This document shows positions 23,190-36,299 of a DNA stretch of 64,000 bases, in pieces (position 1 is the first letter of the stretch; every line of letters starts with the position of its first letter). The stretch comes from Episyrphus balteatus (lineage: Eukaryota; Arthropoda; Insecta; Diptera; Syrphidae). Location of the stretch: NCBI RefSeq assembly GCF_945859705.1, contig NC_079135.1:36071679-36135678 (forward strand), in the 5' to 3' direction. The notes beneath the pieces were generated by a model that made no database searches, had not been told where the DNA came from, and saw only the letters and a list, made by a program, of their open reading frames with translations. The position numbers and the translations under genes are program-made.

Positions 23190-23222
23190 TTCTTAATTCT
23201 CTCTCTTTATGCATAGGTAAGA
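23190..23222 (+). other. Candidate recursive splice (ratchet) site A
   Basis: A pyrimidine-rich stretch (TTCTTAATTCTCTCTCTTTA, from 23190) leads to GCATAG at 23211-23216, immediately followed by GTAAGA at 23217-23222. An acceptor fused to a donor with no exon between is the signature of ratchet points in very long fly introns. Use here would split off the first 17.9 kb of intron 2. Inferred from sequence only. Confidence 0.4.
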
Positions 23223-23654
23223 TACCTTGCTACATGTCATTCTTTATAACAACAACAAAAACATTGAAGTATAAACTTCATACCTAAGAATGCAAGTAGG
23301 GTAGTTGCGAAAAGGGGGGGTGTAAATTCTCATATATATCCAGTTTCAGTCAAGGGATTAAATAATATACGAACGAGAGATGCATCAGTTCCATTCGCGT
23401 ATATTTAATTTGTTTTCTCCATCAAACCGAGAAAGATAATGGCGCTGATGAAGAGTAGGTGAAAAAAATATATAAGGGTATCAAGATGGATTGCGAAAAA
23501 AATTTAAAATAAAGAAAAAATAAGGATGTTACGAGTGTCACACAGTTAGTAGATATGTTTATTGGTGTTTTTGTTATTTTTACTGCACAACTGCGCATAT
23601 ATAAAAAGATTTTGTTCTCGAAACTACGTAACTGAAAAATATTTACTTTACATA

Positions 23655-25103
23655 CAGGGTGATCTTTTATAAGATGTGATAAAAAGCAACACACTGCTCT
23701 CATATATATAAATCCCTTCCCATTTTGTCAGAAATCGATTAGTATAAAACATTAGTATTTTACAAAAAAAAAAACTAAAATGCTCACATTTTTTAGTTTC
23801 TATTAAGCATACACGGTGAAAAAAAAACCAGGATAACTTTAATTCTGGTAAATTTAATCATAAATATAGTTAAATATACCAGAATATAGTAAATTATACC
23901 AGAAATAATGTTAAATATACTAGATGTTGAGTTATCCCTGCGTTATTTTCTCTTTGTGCATTGCAAAAGATTTTTAAAGCTTCTGTAATGTTATAATATC
24001 TAGATAGAAGAAAAAGTCGGAATCAAAGTAACAAAAGAAGTACTTTAGCATCCGCCATCTCTTCCTAAGTGGCTGTGACTCCTCCTTAATTGTTGAGTAA
24101 TATCTTTGTTTTATTCCATATCGATAACAGTCCCACATTTCTGCTTCTTATTCCTATACTTAATGTCCTTGATGTGGATCCATTTTCCTGCGTAAGAGTA
24201 AGAATAATCAGTCAGACTATCGTGTTCCTTCGTTTCCTTTGAAAACGCTTATCAAAAATTAAAAAAAAAATTGCAGATAGTATGTAGCGCTTTGTGACAC
24301 CACTTTGAACTTCAAAAATCTTAATACATGGTAATCAATTGGATTATTTATTAATATTTTGTTGCTTTTGAGAAAAAATTGAAATTTGGCTCCTACAAAA
24401 CTTAAAAAATTTTTTTTTTACTGAATAAACAATCGTGTGACCGTTGTCCGAAATATTTCAATTTGAAATTGTGTCCACCAAAAAACAACTAGCATTTAAC
24501 ATTTTTTGAAATTCAAATACCTCTAAAATGTGATTTGTAAACAAAAAACCGTCAACGAGTTTGAATTCAATTTTCTAAAATACATCAAAACACACTTTTT
24601 TAAGTAGTTTAAAACAAATTTAAATGATTCATGTCTGCTTAAGACAGCGTCTAATTCTCATAACATTGTATTTCGAATTAGTTTTCACAATTCAATAGTT
24701 ACAAGTTTTGGAAACGTATAGTTTAAAAACTATTGCACACACAGACACCATTTTGATCTCAACTTCTAGGAAATTTTGACTAGGAAACTTTGGCTTAAAT
24801 ATCACAACAATAATATGAAGGGTCTAGACTCTAGAGGAAAAACGGCACTTGTCCACTTTTTGTCAAAAATAAACTAATGATGGGTTTTTTTTTAGTATTT
24901 ACTGAGCTCTATCTGATGGCAAGTTGTATGGAGAACAAAATTTTAAAATGCGTTTTTATCGGCATGAGATGGAATGGACTTCTGCTGTTTTTACTCTGGA
25001 CCCTTCATAAGATATTAGTTTTATCAAACACTAGCCTTTTGGATCCAAAATCACAATCTACAGGAATTGATACTTTTTGTTACATCTTATGCGAATCACC
25101 CTG
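23655..25103. mobile_element. Tc1/mariner-like non-autonomous element, 1.45 kb
   Basis: Starts CAGGGTGAT and ends with the inverse, ATCACCCTG, with TA on both sides (23653-23654 and 25104-25105). Inside the ends, ATAAGATGT and AAAAAG are also mirrored, giving TIRs of about 34 bp with several mismatches. TA target sites and CAGGGTG ends fit the Tc1/mariner superfamily. No transposase with a DDE pattern was recognised; the 87-codon frame at 24877-25140 extends past the right end and shows no domain. A smaller inverted-end unit is nested at 23811-23960. Confidence 0.65.
23811..23960. mobile_element. Nested 150-bp MITE-like unit
   Basis: ACACGGTGAAAAAA...AGGATAAC at the left is mirrored imperfectly by GTTATCCCTGCG...TTTGTGCA at the right. 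The interior repeats ATACCAGAATATAGT-like strings. GCAT occurs at both junctions. Suggests a small element inserted in the larger mariner-like one, but the ends are imperfect. Confidence 0.4.
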
Positions 25104-25313
25104 TATACTTCATGCAGGTACACGTATAGAGTGTAGGTAGACTCTCAAGCCATCATCATGATGAAGTGGTTATCCAAGGGTAGTCTTCTTGATCAACCCT
25201 TCTTATTTTTTTTTTTATATTGGAAGCTCAAGTATTCTATTTTTATTTTTTTTCGAAATTATAAAGAGAGGGTTATGCAAATATTTTTTTTTTTCTAATC
25301 AAAGATTCACTCT

Positions 25314-25340
25314 GAGAGAGAGATAGAGAGAGAAAAAGAG
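25314..25340. repeat. GA-rich tract
   Basis: GAGAGAGAGATAGAGAGAGA-type sequence. Tracts like this can bind GAGA factor in flies, but no other promoter signal is seen here. Confidence 0.7.
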
Positions 25341-27043
25341 TCAGAAATGCACCATATCCAGTTGAAGCAAGCACAAGTGTTTTGCAAACGCATTTAAGTT
25401 TATACTAATAGCAGCAGCATTTGGCACAAACTCTCTCTCAACACAAATAAGAACGACCTCAGACAACCAGATACCAACCAACCCCCTTTTTTTTTTTTAA
25501 AGAAACTCTAAAGAGCCTCCCGTTGCGTTGCGTTTTATATATGAACGTTTTGCGTATGCGTTATAGCGCGCATCACACAACAAATAGGGTGCGAAAAAAA
25601 AGGGTTGCAAAAAATAAAAAGAAAAGTGTCAATATTGTCGCAGGCCAGGTGAAAGAGGGCAGTCGATATGCAATTTTTATTATTTTAGAAACCGTTCGCG
25701 TTCTCTTTTTATCTTATTTGTATAATGAAATAATCCAAATCTGACTGCAATGCCAAATCTCACCCCCCAAAAAAAAAAGAAGAAAATAAATAAGCATGAG
25801 GAAAAAAGGGGCAACCAAGTTGATAACTTGAGGATGGTTTCAAACTGAAATGCACTTGATTTGATATAAATGCTCTTAATTCGTTCATTTAGCAAACGAC
25901 GACTATGACAAGAGAGAAAAAAATAAAACACACACAGGTTTGTTGTTTTGTTTCTGTGTGTCATTATTTTCTTTTTTTTTTAGAAATAACTCAACACACC
26001 GTTACTACCGGTTCCGGGGTAGGTGGATATATAATAATGTATGGCAATGGTGGTTAATTTGTATATTTGCTTCATTTATGTCGTTCGAACGATAAATTCC
26101 ATCATTCAATCAACTTTTTTTTTATGTCTTTTTGAAGTGACGTGTTAAAAGGGTTGATTTTATTGATTTTGGATACAAAATAATTTCAGCTGCATTTTTT
26201 TTTTCTGTTCGATGAAGGAATGTCAGACATGTGTAATTGAGAAGCGCCATATGCTTGTACAAAAGTCAATAATATGTGGAAAAAGGCAAAAGAAAAATCG
26301 ATTTGAAATCAAAGCAAACAAAAAACCACCTTGTTCGCGCTTCGAGATAATCCTTAACTGCCTTCATACCTTCCTCTATGCCTTTTGTTATGTGAGTCTT
26401 GGCTCATATAACAGCTCGCGGTTCCCCAAACCGAAATAATAACAATTTTTTTTTTCTGTTCACTTTTTCATGCTAAGGAGTTTATTCCCCCGCTAAATAA
26501 GGGCAGATGTTTCTTTAAAGGGCAGTGACATAAGAGTTGAGAGGAGTACTACGTATTCTGTGTTGTTTTTTGTTCTGTTTTGGTTTTTATTAGTTCAAGT
26601 AGGGACACGTTACGTTAAGACTTAAGGCCACACTTAAGAAAATGAAGAAGAAAAAAAAAACATTGGAAAAGAATTTCTGTTGCGGAGGACATGTGGTATA
26701 GAATGATCCTCCTTCGTTGTTGTTGTTTTTTGTATATAAAAAATGGATATTCGCCTACACATCCATAACCTCTTTTTTTTTTTGAAGACACACTAAAGGT
26801 GGAAGGAAATACACACAATTATTATAAAGTTCGTTGTCCTTTAAATTTTAAATTGTACAAAAGAAGAAAACACATTTTTTGTTTGTGTTGTGTTGTTTTA
26901 TTTGAGGAAGGACATTTCCGTTTCCACAGATTGAGATTCAGATTCACAGATTTGAAAAACCGAGACAGCATAGTTAAGTGACCCTGATGGTGTGTGCTTG
27001 TGCATTTTACAAATTATGCGTCTGATTCTGTGATTTTCATCTC

Positions 27044-27066
27044 ATGATGATGATGATGATGGTGAT
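27044..27066. repeat. (ATG)n microsatellite
   Basis: Uninterrupted ATG/GAT units, then GGTGATG. On the minus strand it reads as polyhistidine, an artefact. Confidence 0.85.
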
Positions 27067-28737
27067 GCAACAATTGTATACTGCTGCAACCAAATGTGCA
27101 GACAATATAAATATATAATTGCACAGTGGCAAACAATGATTGTTGTTGATAGAAATATATCATACAAATTATTAACATCATGACCGTCCTCCATAATGTG
27201 AAGGTATAACTATATACATATGCTAAGCATGTCTCCATCATCAACAATACCAAACCAAAACCAAGTCAACCAACAACAACAATAACAAAAAAACTGCCAT
27301 GATGGACACAATTGCTCGCGTTGTTGGTGGACACACAATCGTAAAAACAATTTAAACATTTTGATTACATCCTTATATAAAAAAGTTGAAAAAATATAAA
27401 ATCATATAGAAGCGCGCATTCAGATATGGTCCATTTGTCTGATTCTGGGTTTGTGACCATCTTCTTCCATTAGAGGAACCATCATCATCATTGTCATTTT
27501 GTATTTTATTTTTTGTAATTTATTTTTTTGTTTCATTTTCTCTCAACAGTAAACGTGTGTGATGTAGAGAAAAAAAAAAAGTTGAAATTGTTACATGATG
27601 ATGTTTTTTTTATTCTTCTTCTCTTACATCGAATAACAAGTGTACTATCTCTAAATGAGAAAAGTGAATTGTTTCAATTAGCCATGGGAAACTTTTGGCA
27701 TTGAGGAAAATATTTTTCTATTTTTTAACAAAAAAAAGTTAACAGAAAAATATTTTAAACTTGTCAGTTTTGTGAAACAAATTGAATTATAAATTGATTT
27801 AATTTTTTTTTGTAGTTTTGATAAACTTTCTTTCATTGAAAAAAAAAAAGTTTTCTGGTCTTGTTAATGCACGCGGATAATTTTTTCCTAACCTCGTGAA
27901 AAATGCAAATATAATTGTTTTTTCTTTCTGTTTTTTTTGTTTTAATAAATAGAAATCATTTTTAAATATCATAAAGTTTTATTTGAGAAGTTGATTTAAA
28001 ACTAGATGGAGCAAAAAAAAAGTCAAAATTTAAAACGGAGGTTGTCCTATTTTAGTTTTAAGTACCTACAGGATTTCTTCATAGAAATGTAACTGTTAAA
28101 ATAGAAATTTTCATTTTTTATTAAAACTGCACGGCAGCTGCAATTTTTCATCCACGAGTGTGCAATAATCATTCATCATTTTGAATTTAAAAAGCAAAAA
28201 ATAGAAATAGATATAGAAAAAATAGAAAAAAATAGAAAAAATTTTAGAAGATTAAAATAAATTTCAAGAGTAAGGATTTTTTTTTTCCTGGACAAGAACT
28301 CCATCCCTTTTGGTTTGATCCTTTTTGTTTTTAAAGAACCGTTATCATCTTGGATTATGGAAGGAATTCCTTGCAGTTTTTTTTAAATCTAAGCGTCAAA
28401 CAACATACGTATCAAAAAAATGGTACTCTATCACCGTTTTTTAGAGAAATATTCAACCCACATAAAAGTGACCTTTTTCTTTAAAATTACAGATATTTTC
28501 ATATCATTATTGTATCATTTAAAAAGGGATATGACATTTAACAAATCCCTATTGTTTGAATTTTTTCTTACATCGGGAACAAATTTTGAATCATTTTCAA
28601 AAAAATTAAAATTAAACGGTCACTATGGCGTATGCGTAATATTTATTTTAAACAATTTTTAAACGCGATTTGGATTGGTTGCAAGTTTAGTATGCAGAAA
28701 AAAATTGAATACGAGATAGCAATAGGACATTATAATT

Positions 28738-28880
28738 ATGTATTCCGATTATAGAGTATGCGAAAAAAGTAGGTCCCGCAAATCTTTCTGTCCATTTGTC
28801 TATCAGTCTATTAGCCAGGAACCTAAACTACTGAATTTCTCGTAAACGACTTCTTTGATCGGCTTATCTAAGAAAATTTT
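28738..28880. repeat. Interspersed repeat fragment with CTGTCC/TGTCTATC motif
   Basis: GGTCCCGCAAATCTTTCTGT is followed by CCATTTGTCTATCAGTC and AACCTAAACTACTGAATTTC. This resembles the degenerate (CTGT)n-bearing segment of interspersed repeats common in insects. Ends cannot be defined here. Confidence 0.4.
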
Positions 28881-31800
28881 TGTAAAAAACGCAACCTTAA
28901 GTTATAATTAAATAAAAAAAAAAAAAACAGTTTTTGTTTTTTAATTTATAAATATTTTTTTTTTTTTTGAAAAACTCAATTTTTGAAAACGAATTTATAT
29001 TTTTTTTTAAACATTGTTTTTATGTGTAGATTAATATTTTTCTTAATGACAATTTTTTTTTTTTTGGAAAAATGTTAGAAAACTTTTATTTATAAACGAC
29101 TCTCACAATTTTTATTTTTTTTTTTTTGCAAAAAATTCTTTGAATGGCATGACAAAATTGAATGGCTAACTCCAAATTGTGCTTGTTTGAAGAACTTTTT
29201 ATTTTTGAAATGCTTTGAAATAATGAGTTGTGTGTCTCTAAGTCTCATAATCCTGTACGTACCTTTTATTTCAATAAATAAATGAAAAATGAAATAAAAA
29301 TAAGTCAATTTTTAACAACTACCTACTATTGGGGTACACAATATTTATCTTTAAATAAGTAAAGGTATAAAATTTATTATTTTAATGTAAATGGTTGCTT
29401 TTAAGCTTAATTGAATGTAATTCTTTAGTATTTAATTAAAAAAAAATTAAAAGCATCGATAACATCGTGCAAAATTAAAAATTTAATGCTGATTTTCCTT
29501 TAGTTTCTCTAATTTATATGTGTCAATTTATTTATCTTAATAAGTCTTGAGAGCTCAAAGAAAACTTTGATAAGGGTGCCTGTACCCTCCCTATGTAAAC
29601 TTTTGTACATGTTTACAAAATAATTTGTAAATTTTTAAAGTTCAATATCTTGAAAATATCGATTTTTAAATAACCTTTTAAAGTCATATACACAACAAAT
29701 TGTGTTTTTTAGAGTCTTCTAATATTCAACAAACAATACGACAAGCAACAACGACAAGACTTGAACAAAAAGTTAGAATTTCATTTCCACCAAGTATCAT
29801 CTAATATGATTGTATTTGTATGTATGTCGATATATGTATGTTATGTTATATAAAATAAAAAAAAAAATCTTGAAAATCGCTTCTAAATTTATTTAATAAC
29901 GTAAAATAAGCAGAATACGCACCAAAAAGAAAAAAAAAAAAAACGAAAAAATAATTTGAAAATAAATCGATTTTTTTTTTCACAAAAAAAAAAAATATAA
30001 ATTTTTTGTTGAAAGAAAAAAAAAATCTACTAAATTCATTCTTTTGCTCTTACCTGGTGCTCATCGTTTTTTTCTTTACTTATATATACGCACTTGTCCT
30101 TTAGCCGAATAACCCCCCCAATTTCACCACCCTACCCCCTCCACTAAGAAAAAATGAAAAAAAAAAAATCACTCTATAGTAAGCAATTGTCTATTCAACG
30201 CAGAAAAAAAAATAAGGAGACATACGGACACGCAGAGCCAACATAACAGAGTATAAGAGGAGGTAGGAGGATAAGACGGAAGGAAAAAAAAAAGAAGAAG
30301 AAGACAAAAAAAAAATTACAAACGCAGGAAAATAAAATAAATAAATTTTCCATTATTTGAAGTTAGAAAAAAGTTCGCTTGCTTTTGCCGTTTATACTGT
30401 TAGAGTTCTTCAATAGGATTTTTTTTTTCTTGTTTTTTTTTTTATCCTGCGTAGATATATTTATGTATAAATAATTGTATATATGTTTCTTCTCTAACAG
30501 TGAATATAACTTTTCTGATTTTTAGCTTCTTTCTTGTTTTTTTTTTTTTTCTAAGAAACTTTTTTTTGTTAAATCGTCTCTTATAGTGAAAAAGCCATAC
30601 AACAACTTAGAGGAAGCAATGCAAAAAAAAAAATGTAAGACCGGATGGAATCTCCTTGCTGATTCTTATAGCTTGACGGAAAAAAGTCCTTACGTTAAGT
30701 GAAAATAGGTAATACATACATATCTATATTATGTATGTATGATGTGAGATGAGTATATGTACTGTTGTAGCTTGTAGCCAAGCAAGGAGCATCCAGAAGT
30801 GGAAAGTTTTTCATTTTACTCAAGCTATATGGATGGGGTTTAACAAAGTTTTTTGTCGAAGGACGAAAACGGAGGCAGGGGAAGTAGCCTTTTTGAGATG
30901 GAGTTTCTATCTCTATGTGCGAGTGGTAGTTCCATTTTGCAATGTTTTTCGTTTCTTCGTATACGCACAAAATGTCAGCGTTAACGTAAATGTCTTGATA
31001 CGTATATATATTTTGAAAATTCCTTTTACTCGACTAGCTCTATACCTACTATAACTCTTAACCTACGGTATGAGGAGTAATACTGTACAAGTTGGTACGT
31101 CGTCGGTCGTCCGTTCGTCGTCGTCTCCATGTCCTCGTTCTCATTTTTAGTCGTCGGCAAAAGTGTCAGTTAAAGAAAAGTGGCAGCAACAACTGAGAAC
31201 TGCCAACGTTAGAGCAATGACAGGAGGGCAAACATTTTGCAAAAAAAAAAAAAATGTGTAGGTACTAATGTAAAATGAAGGAGCTAAGCAATTTACAGTT
31301 TTTAGTTGCCCTAGAGTGCGTACATATACACACCCCGACCCCAATTATTTATCCTCGCTTACATATATTTTTTTTTGCTCATTTACCTCTCTCTTTTATA
31401 CAACACAACCTATGGCCTGGTCCAAACAAAAAAAAGTTAAAAAAAAAACTTTGCAATTCACTGCTTAGTGGAGCGCTTAGAAGAACGCCAAAGTGCGTAA
31501 TGCCAGTGGCATAATGTTGACACGTGTTTCCAAGGGATCCGGATCCCCCTGAAGATATAGCACGTAGCACACGCATGAAAATTGCAATTTTCATTTCGCG
31601 CTGTTTTAATTTTGTTTTTTTTTTTTTCTACTACTTCTACATACTTCTCTTCTTCTACTTCGTTTTCATTTTATTTTCTCATTTTGTGCAGTAAATTGTT
31701 TAATTTCAACAACACCACTCACTATAATATTCCCATCAGGCTAAAATAAGAGTGAGAAGGAAAGATATAGCTCACTACAAGTAATGAAGACAGAAATAAA

Positions 31801-34800
31801 AATAAAAATAACAGAATAGAAAAAAATAAAAACCACCCCTGCAAATTGGTATAGTATAGAGATATATTTGGGGGTTGCTGTACTTTGCTGCTGCATTTTG
31901 TGCACAAGAAATAGAGAATAACATCTGAAACAGCATTAAAACACAAATACATATACATACACATAAATCATACATACATATACATTTTTTTTTCTTAAAA
32001 ACTCTGGAACATTTTCCTCTTCTTTTTATTTGGATATATAAATGAAAATGGTTTCATGTGGTTTCCTCTTGTTGGATGAATGTTTTTTTTTTATTTTTAT
32101 TTTGTTTGTGCCATTTTTCTTGACGGTTTTTGTATTTTATATATTCCTCATTTGAAACATCATCCACAAAAGCTACTCTATACTTTGCACAGTGATAGAG
32201 AGGAGCTCTGCCATTTTTTTGTTCGTCCTTATTCTTGGTCATGTGGAAACACTTAAACATGCATACAAAATTTTTACATTAAAACAAAAAAAAAAAAATT
32301 TATTTTGCATCAAAACTCAACGATATGATGACGACGGTCATAAGAGTATATCTCTCTGTTCGTGTATAGAAAAATTTTCTGGTTCGCTTATTTTGCTGCA
32401 GATATATATATTTATGTACTTTATATGTACGTTCCTCCTTTTATCCTTCGCTTGCTCTTCCTGTCTCCTCATACTCAAATATCCTTGAAGTCGTTGGAAA
32501 AAGATGAGTCACTTTCGCTAGGATTATTGATTTTTTTTTTGTACTTGTTTGCCTCTGTAGGATTTTTTTTCTTTTTGGTTTCATTTTGTGTTACATTTTT
32601 TTTTTTGTATTTTTTGAAAGAGTGTATATTACAGGTACGGTAATAATGATGACACCTGTAAAACACAGCGCGATTTCCTCGCTTTAACCCTCTTGACTTT
32701 TTTCACTTTTTTTGTTTTTTTTTTTAAATTTTCTTCTATAACAAGCTCAGAAATGAAGTAGAAGAATGAGAGAGAGATTCCCTGAGGTGTAACCAGTTAC
32801 TTTTGTTTGTTTCAAGTGTCTTTTTCTACGTACATTGACCTACCTACACAGTCACTTAGTTGTGAGTGGGGTATAATGAATATAACGAACGATATACCTA
32901 CTTTACCACTCTTTAACTCTATGTGTTTTTATATGCCAGGGGGTAGTTAGGTAGAACTCCTTATATTGTGCTTCTCAAACTTGAATGCAAAAATAAAATA
33001 AAAACAAAAAAAAACTGAAGAAGATTATGGAAACTACCCTCGACTTTCAGTCAAAATAAAGAGAAGAAGAAATTTCTTCATCTTAGTTTTTTTTTTTCTT
33101 TTTTTTTTTCATACACACACAAAGGGTACACCAAGTCAGTCAAAAAAGGGAGAAAAGAACTAACGTTTTTTCTTTGTTTTTTATTATTTTTTTTTTTCTT
33201 TATTTCTAAGAAATCCTGTGAAGCTATGCACAGGAGGAGCAGTAGAAAAGTTAGAGAATGGAAAGAATTCTTTGCATTGCCCTTCGAAGGTAACATTGTT
33301 AAAAAATAGAAATGTCAAAAGCTTTGTGTATAGTTAAAGGGTATCCTTTTCTTCATGGCAAATACACACATACACACATAGAAACAAACATCTTTGTTAA
33401 CAACAGAAAAATAGAAGAAGAAAAAAAGTCCTTTTGGCATTTCCTTCTAAGATGCATGTATACCTAACTAAACTACGTACTACTTGCTCATCAAAGTGCA
33501 TTTGATGTTTAGAAGTAGGTGTGTGTTTATATGTACTTGCCTACCCCCATCCCCTACTATTTTGAACTCCCCATCAGAGGATCGAAAAGAAGGGTAAATA
33601 TTAACATAAGCTATAATCCCAGGCACCTAGTTTTCTATTTGAGATGGTTCTTCGCTTCTTGCTTTATCCTTGAAGTACCTATACCTACCTACACACATTG
33701 CATCGTTCAGCAGTTATGTAGTGTACCTAGTTTGTTGCAAAGTTGCGCGCGAATATAAAAATAATGAGTATGCAGGATTTGTTTGTGTGTAGGTATATGT
33801 GGTGTTTTTATTTAGATAGAGGAAAGGGGGGGGGGGTTGGTTTTTTTTCTTTTCTTCTTACGACTCCCCTTTTATCGTAGTAGTAGAACGCGGTAGAACA
33901 GTGTTACAAAGCCAAAAGGTGAAGTGTTTATCATCATCAACAGAAAATAACAACAACAACACTATACCTACCTTCCTACTCATATTATAAGCTTTGGAAA
34001 AACTACGCAGTGCGTTTTTTTTTTACAATTTCAATTTTTTTTTATTTCTTGTCTTGTTAGAGAGAAGCCCAAGTATAGATGCGATATATTATGGCTTGGC
34101 AACAAGCAAACAAGCAGCATAAGAAATATATTATTGTGCGTTGCAAATATGTTGCTTTTGCTTTTGGTTGGCTACGCACTTAAATATTTGCCTCTGGCCT
34201 CTTTTAAAAACTTAATAGGAAGGATATAATATGGATATATGGAAAATGGACGTCATTTTGAAGGGGGTGTGTTTGCATAACATACAATATGTTTCGTTTT
34301 TCCTGAGTTTTTTTTTTTTTTTTACATTAGGTAAGTGTTTTTAAATGGCAAACATAGGTAAACCTTAGGGAAGTTCTTTCTTCCATATAGTGGTTAAAAA
34401 TGAAAAAAAGGAGGGAAGGAGGTGGTATTTATGTTAGGATAAAGGAGTTTATATTATATTCCTTTTGCGGAACAAGTAGGTACCTGCCTTCCTCTACGCA
34501 ATTTTCTTTTGTTTGTTCATGTACTTGCAATGGTTTTTTTTTTTTGTTTTTTTTTTCTTTGTTTGGACGGTTAAGTATTTTTTTTTTAATTTTGTAAAAA
34601 AAAATTGTAATTTTAATAAGAAAAATTTAATGGTTTATTAATTTAAAATGTTTATTCACGTTAAATGTTGAGTAACTAACTACAGTTATTACAATTAGAA
34701 AAATTACTGTGGAAAGTATTTCAAATTGATCGGATTACTAAATTCAGTCAACGACACTCCACTTCGAAATTTAGTTTACTCAACTGTCGCACATAGGGTT

Positions 34801-34804
34801 ACTT
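28881..34804. other. Intron 2, 28.9-34.8 kb: candidate ratchet site, no gene seen
   Basis: AT-rich DNA with many homopolymers, an 11-G run at 33826-33836 and the candidate ratchet site at 34330/34331. A GTCGTC/CGTTCG-rich patch lies near 31095-31155. Open frames of 60-100 codons on both strands at 30695-32666 show no domains. Confidence 0.5.
34306..34336 (+). other. Candidate recursive splice (ratchet) site B
   Basis: A long T tract (about 34308-34323) runs into ACATTAG at 34324-34330, directly followed by the perfect donor GTAAGT at 34331-34336. This closely fits the pyrimidine-tract YAG|GTAAGT ratchet consensus known from large Drosophila introns. With site A it would divide intron 2 into about 17.9, 11.1 and 19.7 kb. 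It is a sequence match only. Confidence 0.55.
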
Positions 34805-35045
34805 GACCAAAAAAGGTGATCGAAATTATTTGTTGATATTGTTAAATGAAAAAGGTTCTTAAAAAGTGTAATTAATAAATACAAAAACTACTTACCGTGT
34901 TTTACAATTTTTACAATTTGTATTAACCAATAAAATTTTGCAATATAAAAAAGTTACACATACGCCACAGTGACCCGCAAAGAAAATAATTAAAACGAAA
35001 ATAAAAAAACGACTAAACAATTACACCAGTTCACCTTTTTTGGCT
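34805..35045. repeat. Candidate MITE with GCCAAAAAAGGTGA inverted ends
   Basis: GACCAAAAAAGGTGATC at 34805-34821 is mirrored by TTCACCTTTTTTGGCT at 35030-35045. The 240-bp unit has no ORF. Within it, a GTTACACATACGCCACAGTG string (about 34951) is echoed by GTTACGTATACACCAGAGTG near 42574. Confidence 0.4.
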
Positions 35046-35568
35046 ATTGAATAAATGTCAAAAAGATTTCGGAGCTATTAATGAAAATGAGGCTTTGAAC
35101 TAAATAACTGGATTTACCGGGTTAAAAAAAAAAACCGGGAACAAAATTCTTTTGAACTTATTTACTTATTTGAAATGACTTCAAGTAATAAAATGACATT
35201 CATTTACAGCAGTATACATATATCTGTACTGTACTAAAAAAAAAAAACTCAAAAATTAAACGGGATAACATAATTAACATAAAATTACCTATGAATTTTA
35301 GAAATAAAGCATTTTAAAACCTTGGATTGTGCTTATTGTGTTTAGTTTGTGAGTTGAAACAAAATCTATTGATAGTCTCGTTATCTCAGATAGCTTGAAA
35401 TTAAGTAAAACCAAACAAAATTGAAATGCTCTAGCTTGTTTCCGAATCATGAAAGTATTTGTTACCTTTTACTTAATCTCGATCCAAAAACATCAATAGT
35501 AAGCTCAAAAATTAAAACACTATAATTTCATGATTTAATTACCTCCAGAGGCACTTCTAACGAAATTG

Positions 35569-35797
35569 TCAGACCCATTTTCGAAAAAGTTTCAATACCT
35601 CAAAAATGTTATGTGGGAGGTATTATTTTTAGAGGAGATAGAAAATAATATAAAAAACTTGTCTTGGAAATTACTTAAAAAATATCTGCCCCCAATTTCA
35701 AGAACACTTTTTATACTTTTCCCTTATCGATTTATACCTATGTATTGGTTTTGATTAAAAACACGAAACCAATGCTTTTCCTTTTGAGCAAGTAAAA
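35569..35797. repeat. Degraded interspersed repeat, copy 1
   Basis: Shares with 36640-36970 the strings TATGTGGGAGGTAT / TATGTATGGGAGGTAT, CTTGGAAATTAC, CAATTTCAAGAA, and the end CACGAAACCAATGCTTTTCC...GAGCAAGTAAAA, in the same order. It lacks the GACGGAC block. No intact protein; the 62-codon frame here lies within the repeat. Confidence 0.6.
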
Positions 35798-36299
35798 CAA
35801 AAAAAAACATTGGTAACATTTTTCGGTCCGATATACCATATCATCAGAAAACTATGCCAATTGCTATAAAAACCCATACCATCTAATTTCTTATTAGAAA
35901 TATATCTTTCTTGGATACGTTTTTTTAAGCCTTTCTAATATTGGACTATAATTTTAAGCTTTTTTAAAGAATATGTCAAAACAAGTATTATTTTAGACGT
36001 AATTTTAGAAACGAGCATAAAACGTTGTGTTTCCTTAGCTTCTCTTACAAATGTAAAAAAATGTTGATTTATTTCGTATTAAACCCTTAAGTACCCCTAA
36101 CATTTATTTCTTAAAAACGAAGTTGTATTAATTTTTCTAAGCAAGAAGCTTTATATTCTTTTTTAAAATTTGGATCTATTCTTTTTTTCGAATTTGAACC
36201 GTCCAATTAAATAAAATGCACGACTGGGGCCGCACGTACTTGCTCTTGCAGTTCAAAGCACTTTTATGTTAGCTTACTTGTAGGTTATTAAAGCTGCCT

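Larger units (their letters stand above)
21462..23654. other. Intron 2, 21.5-23.65 kb: microsatellites and a candidate ratchet site, no gene seen
   Basis: AT-rich DNA with a (CT)n tract at 22729-22746 and a 17-A run at 22800-22816 followed by CAGA. The candidate recursive splice site is at 23216/23217. Overlapping short minus-strand frames around 21664-22547 and 22837-23079 show no domains. Confidence 0.5.
25104..28737. other. Intron 2, 25.1-28.7 kb: no gene seen
   Basis: AT-rich with a GAGA-rich tract (about 25314-25340) and an (ATG)n microsatellite (27044-27066). Short frames here contain homopolymer-coded residues and no domains. Confidence 0.5.

Noticed and set aside
17578..28100. GGTTGTCCTATTTTAG shared at about 17585 and 28039
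   Set aside because: Sixteen matching bases with little similarity around them; may be a repeat fragment but cannot be supported.
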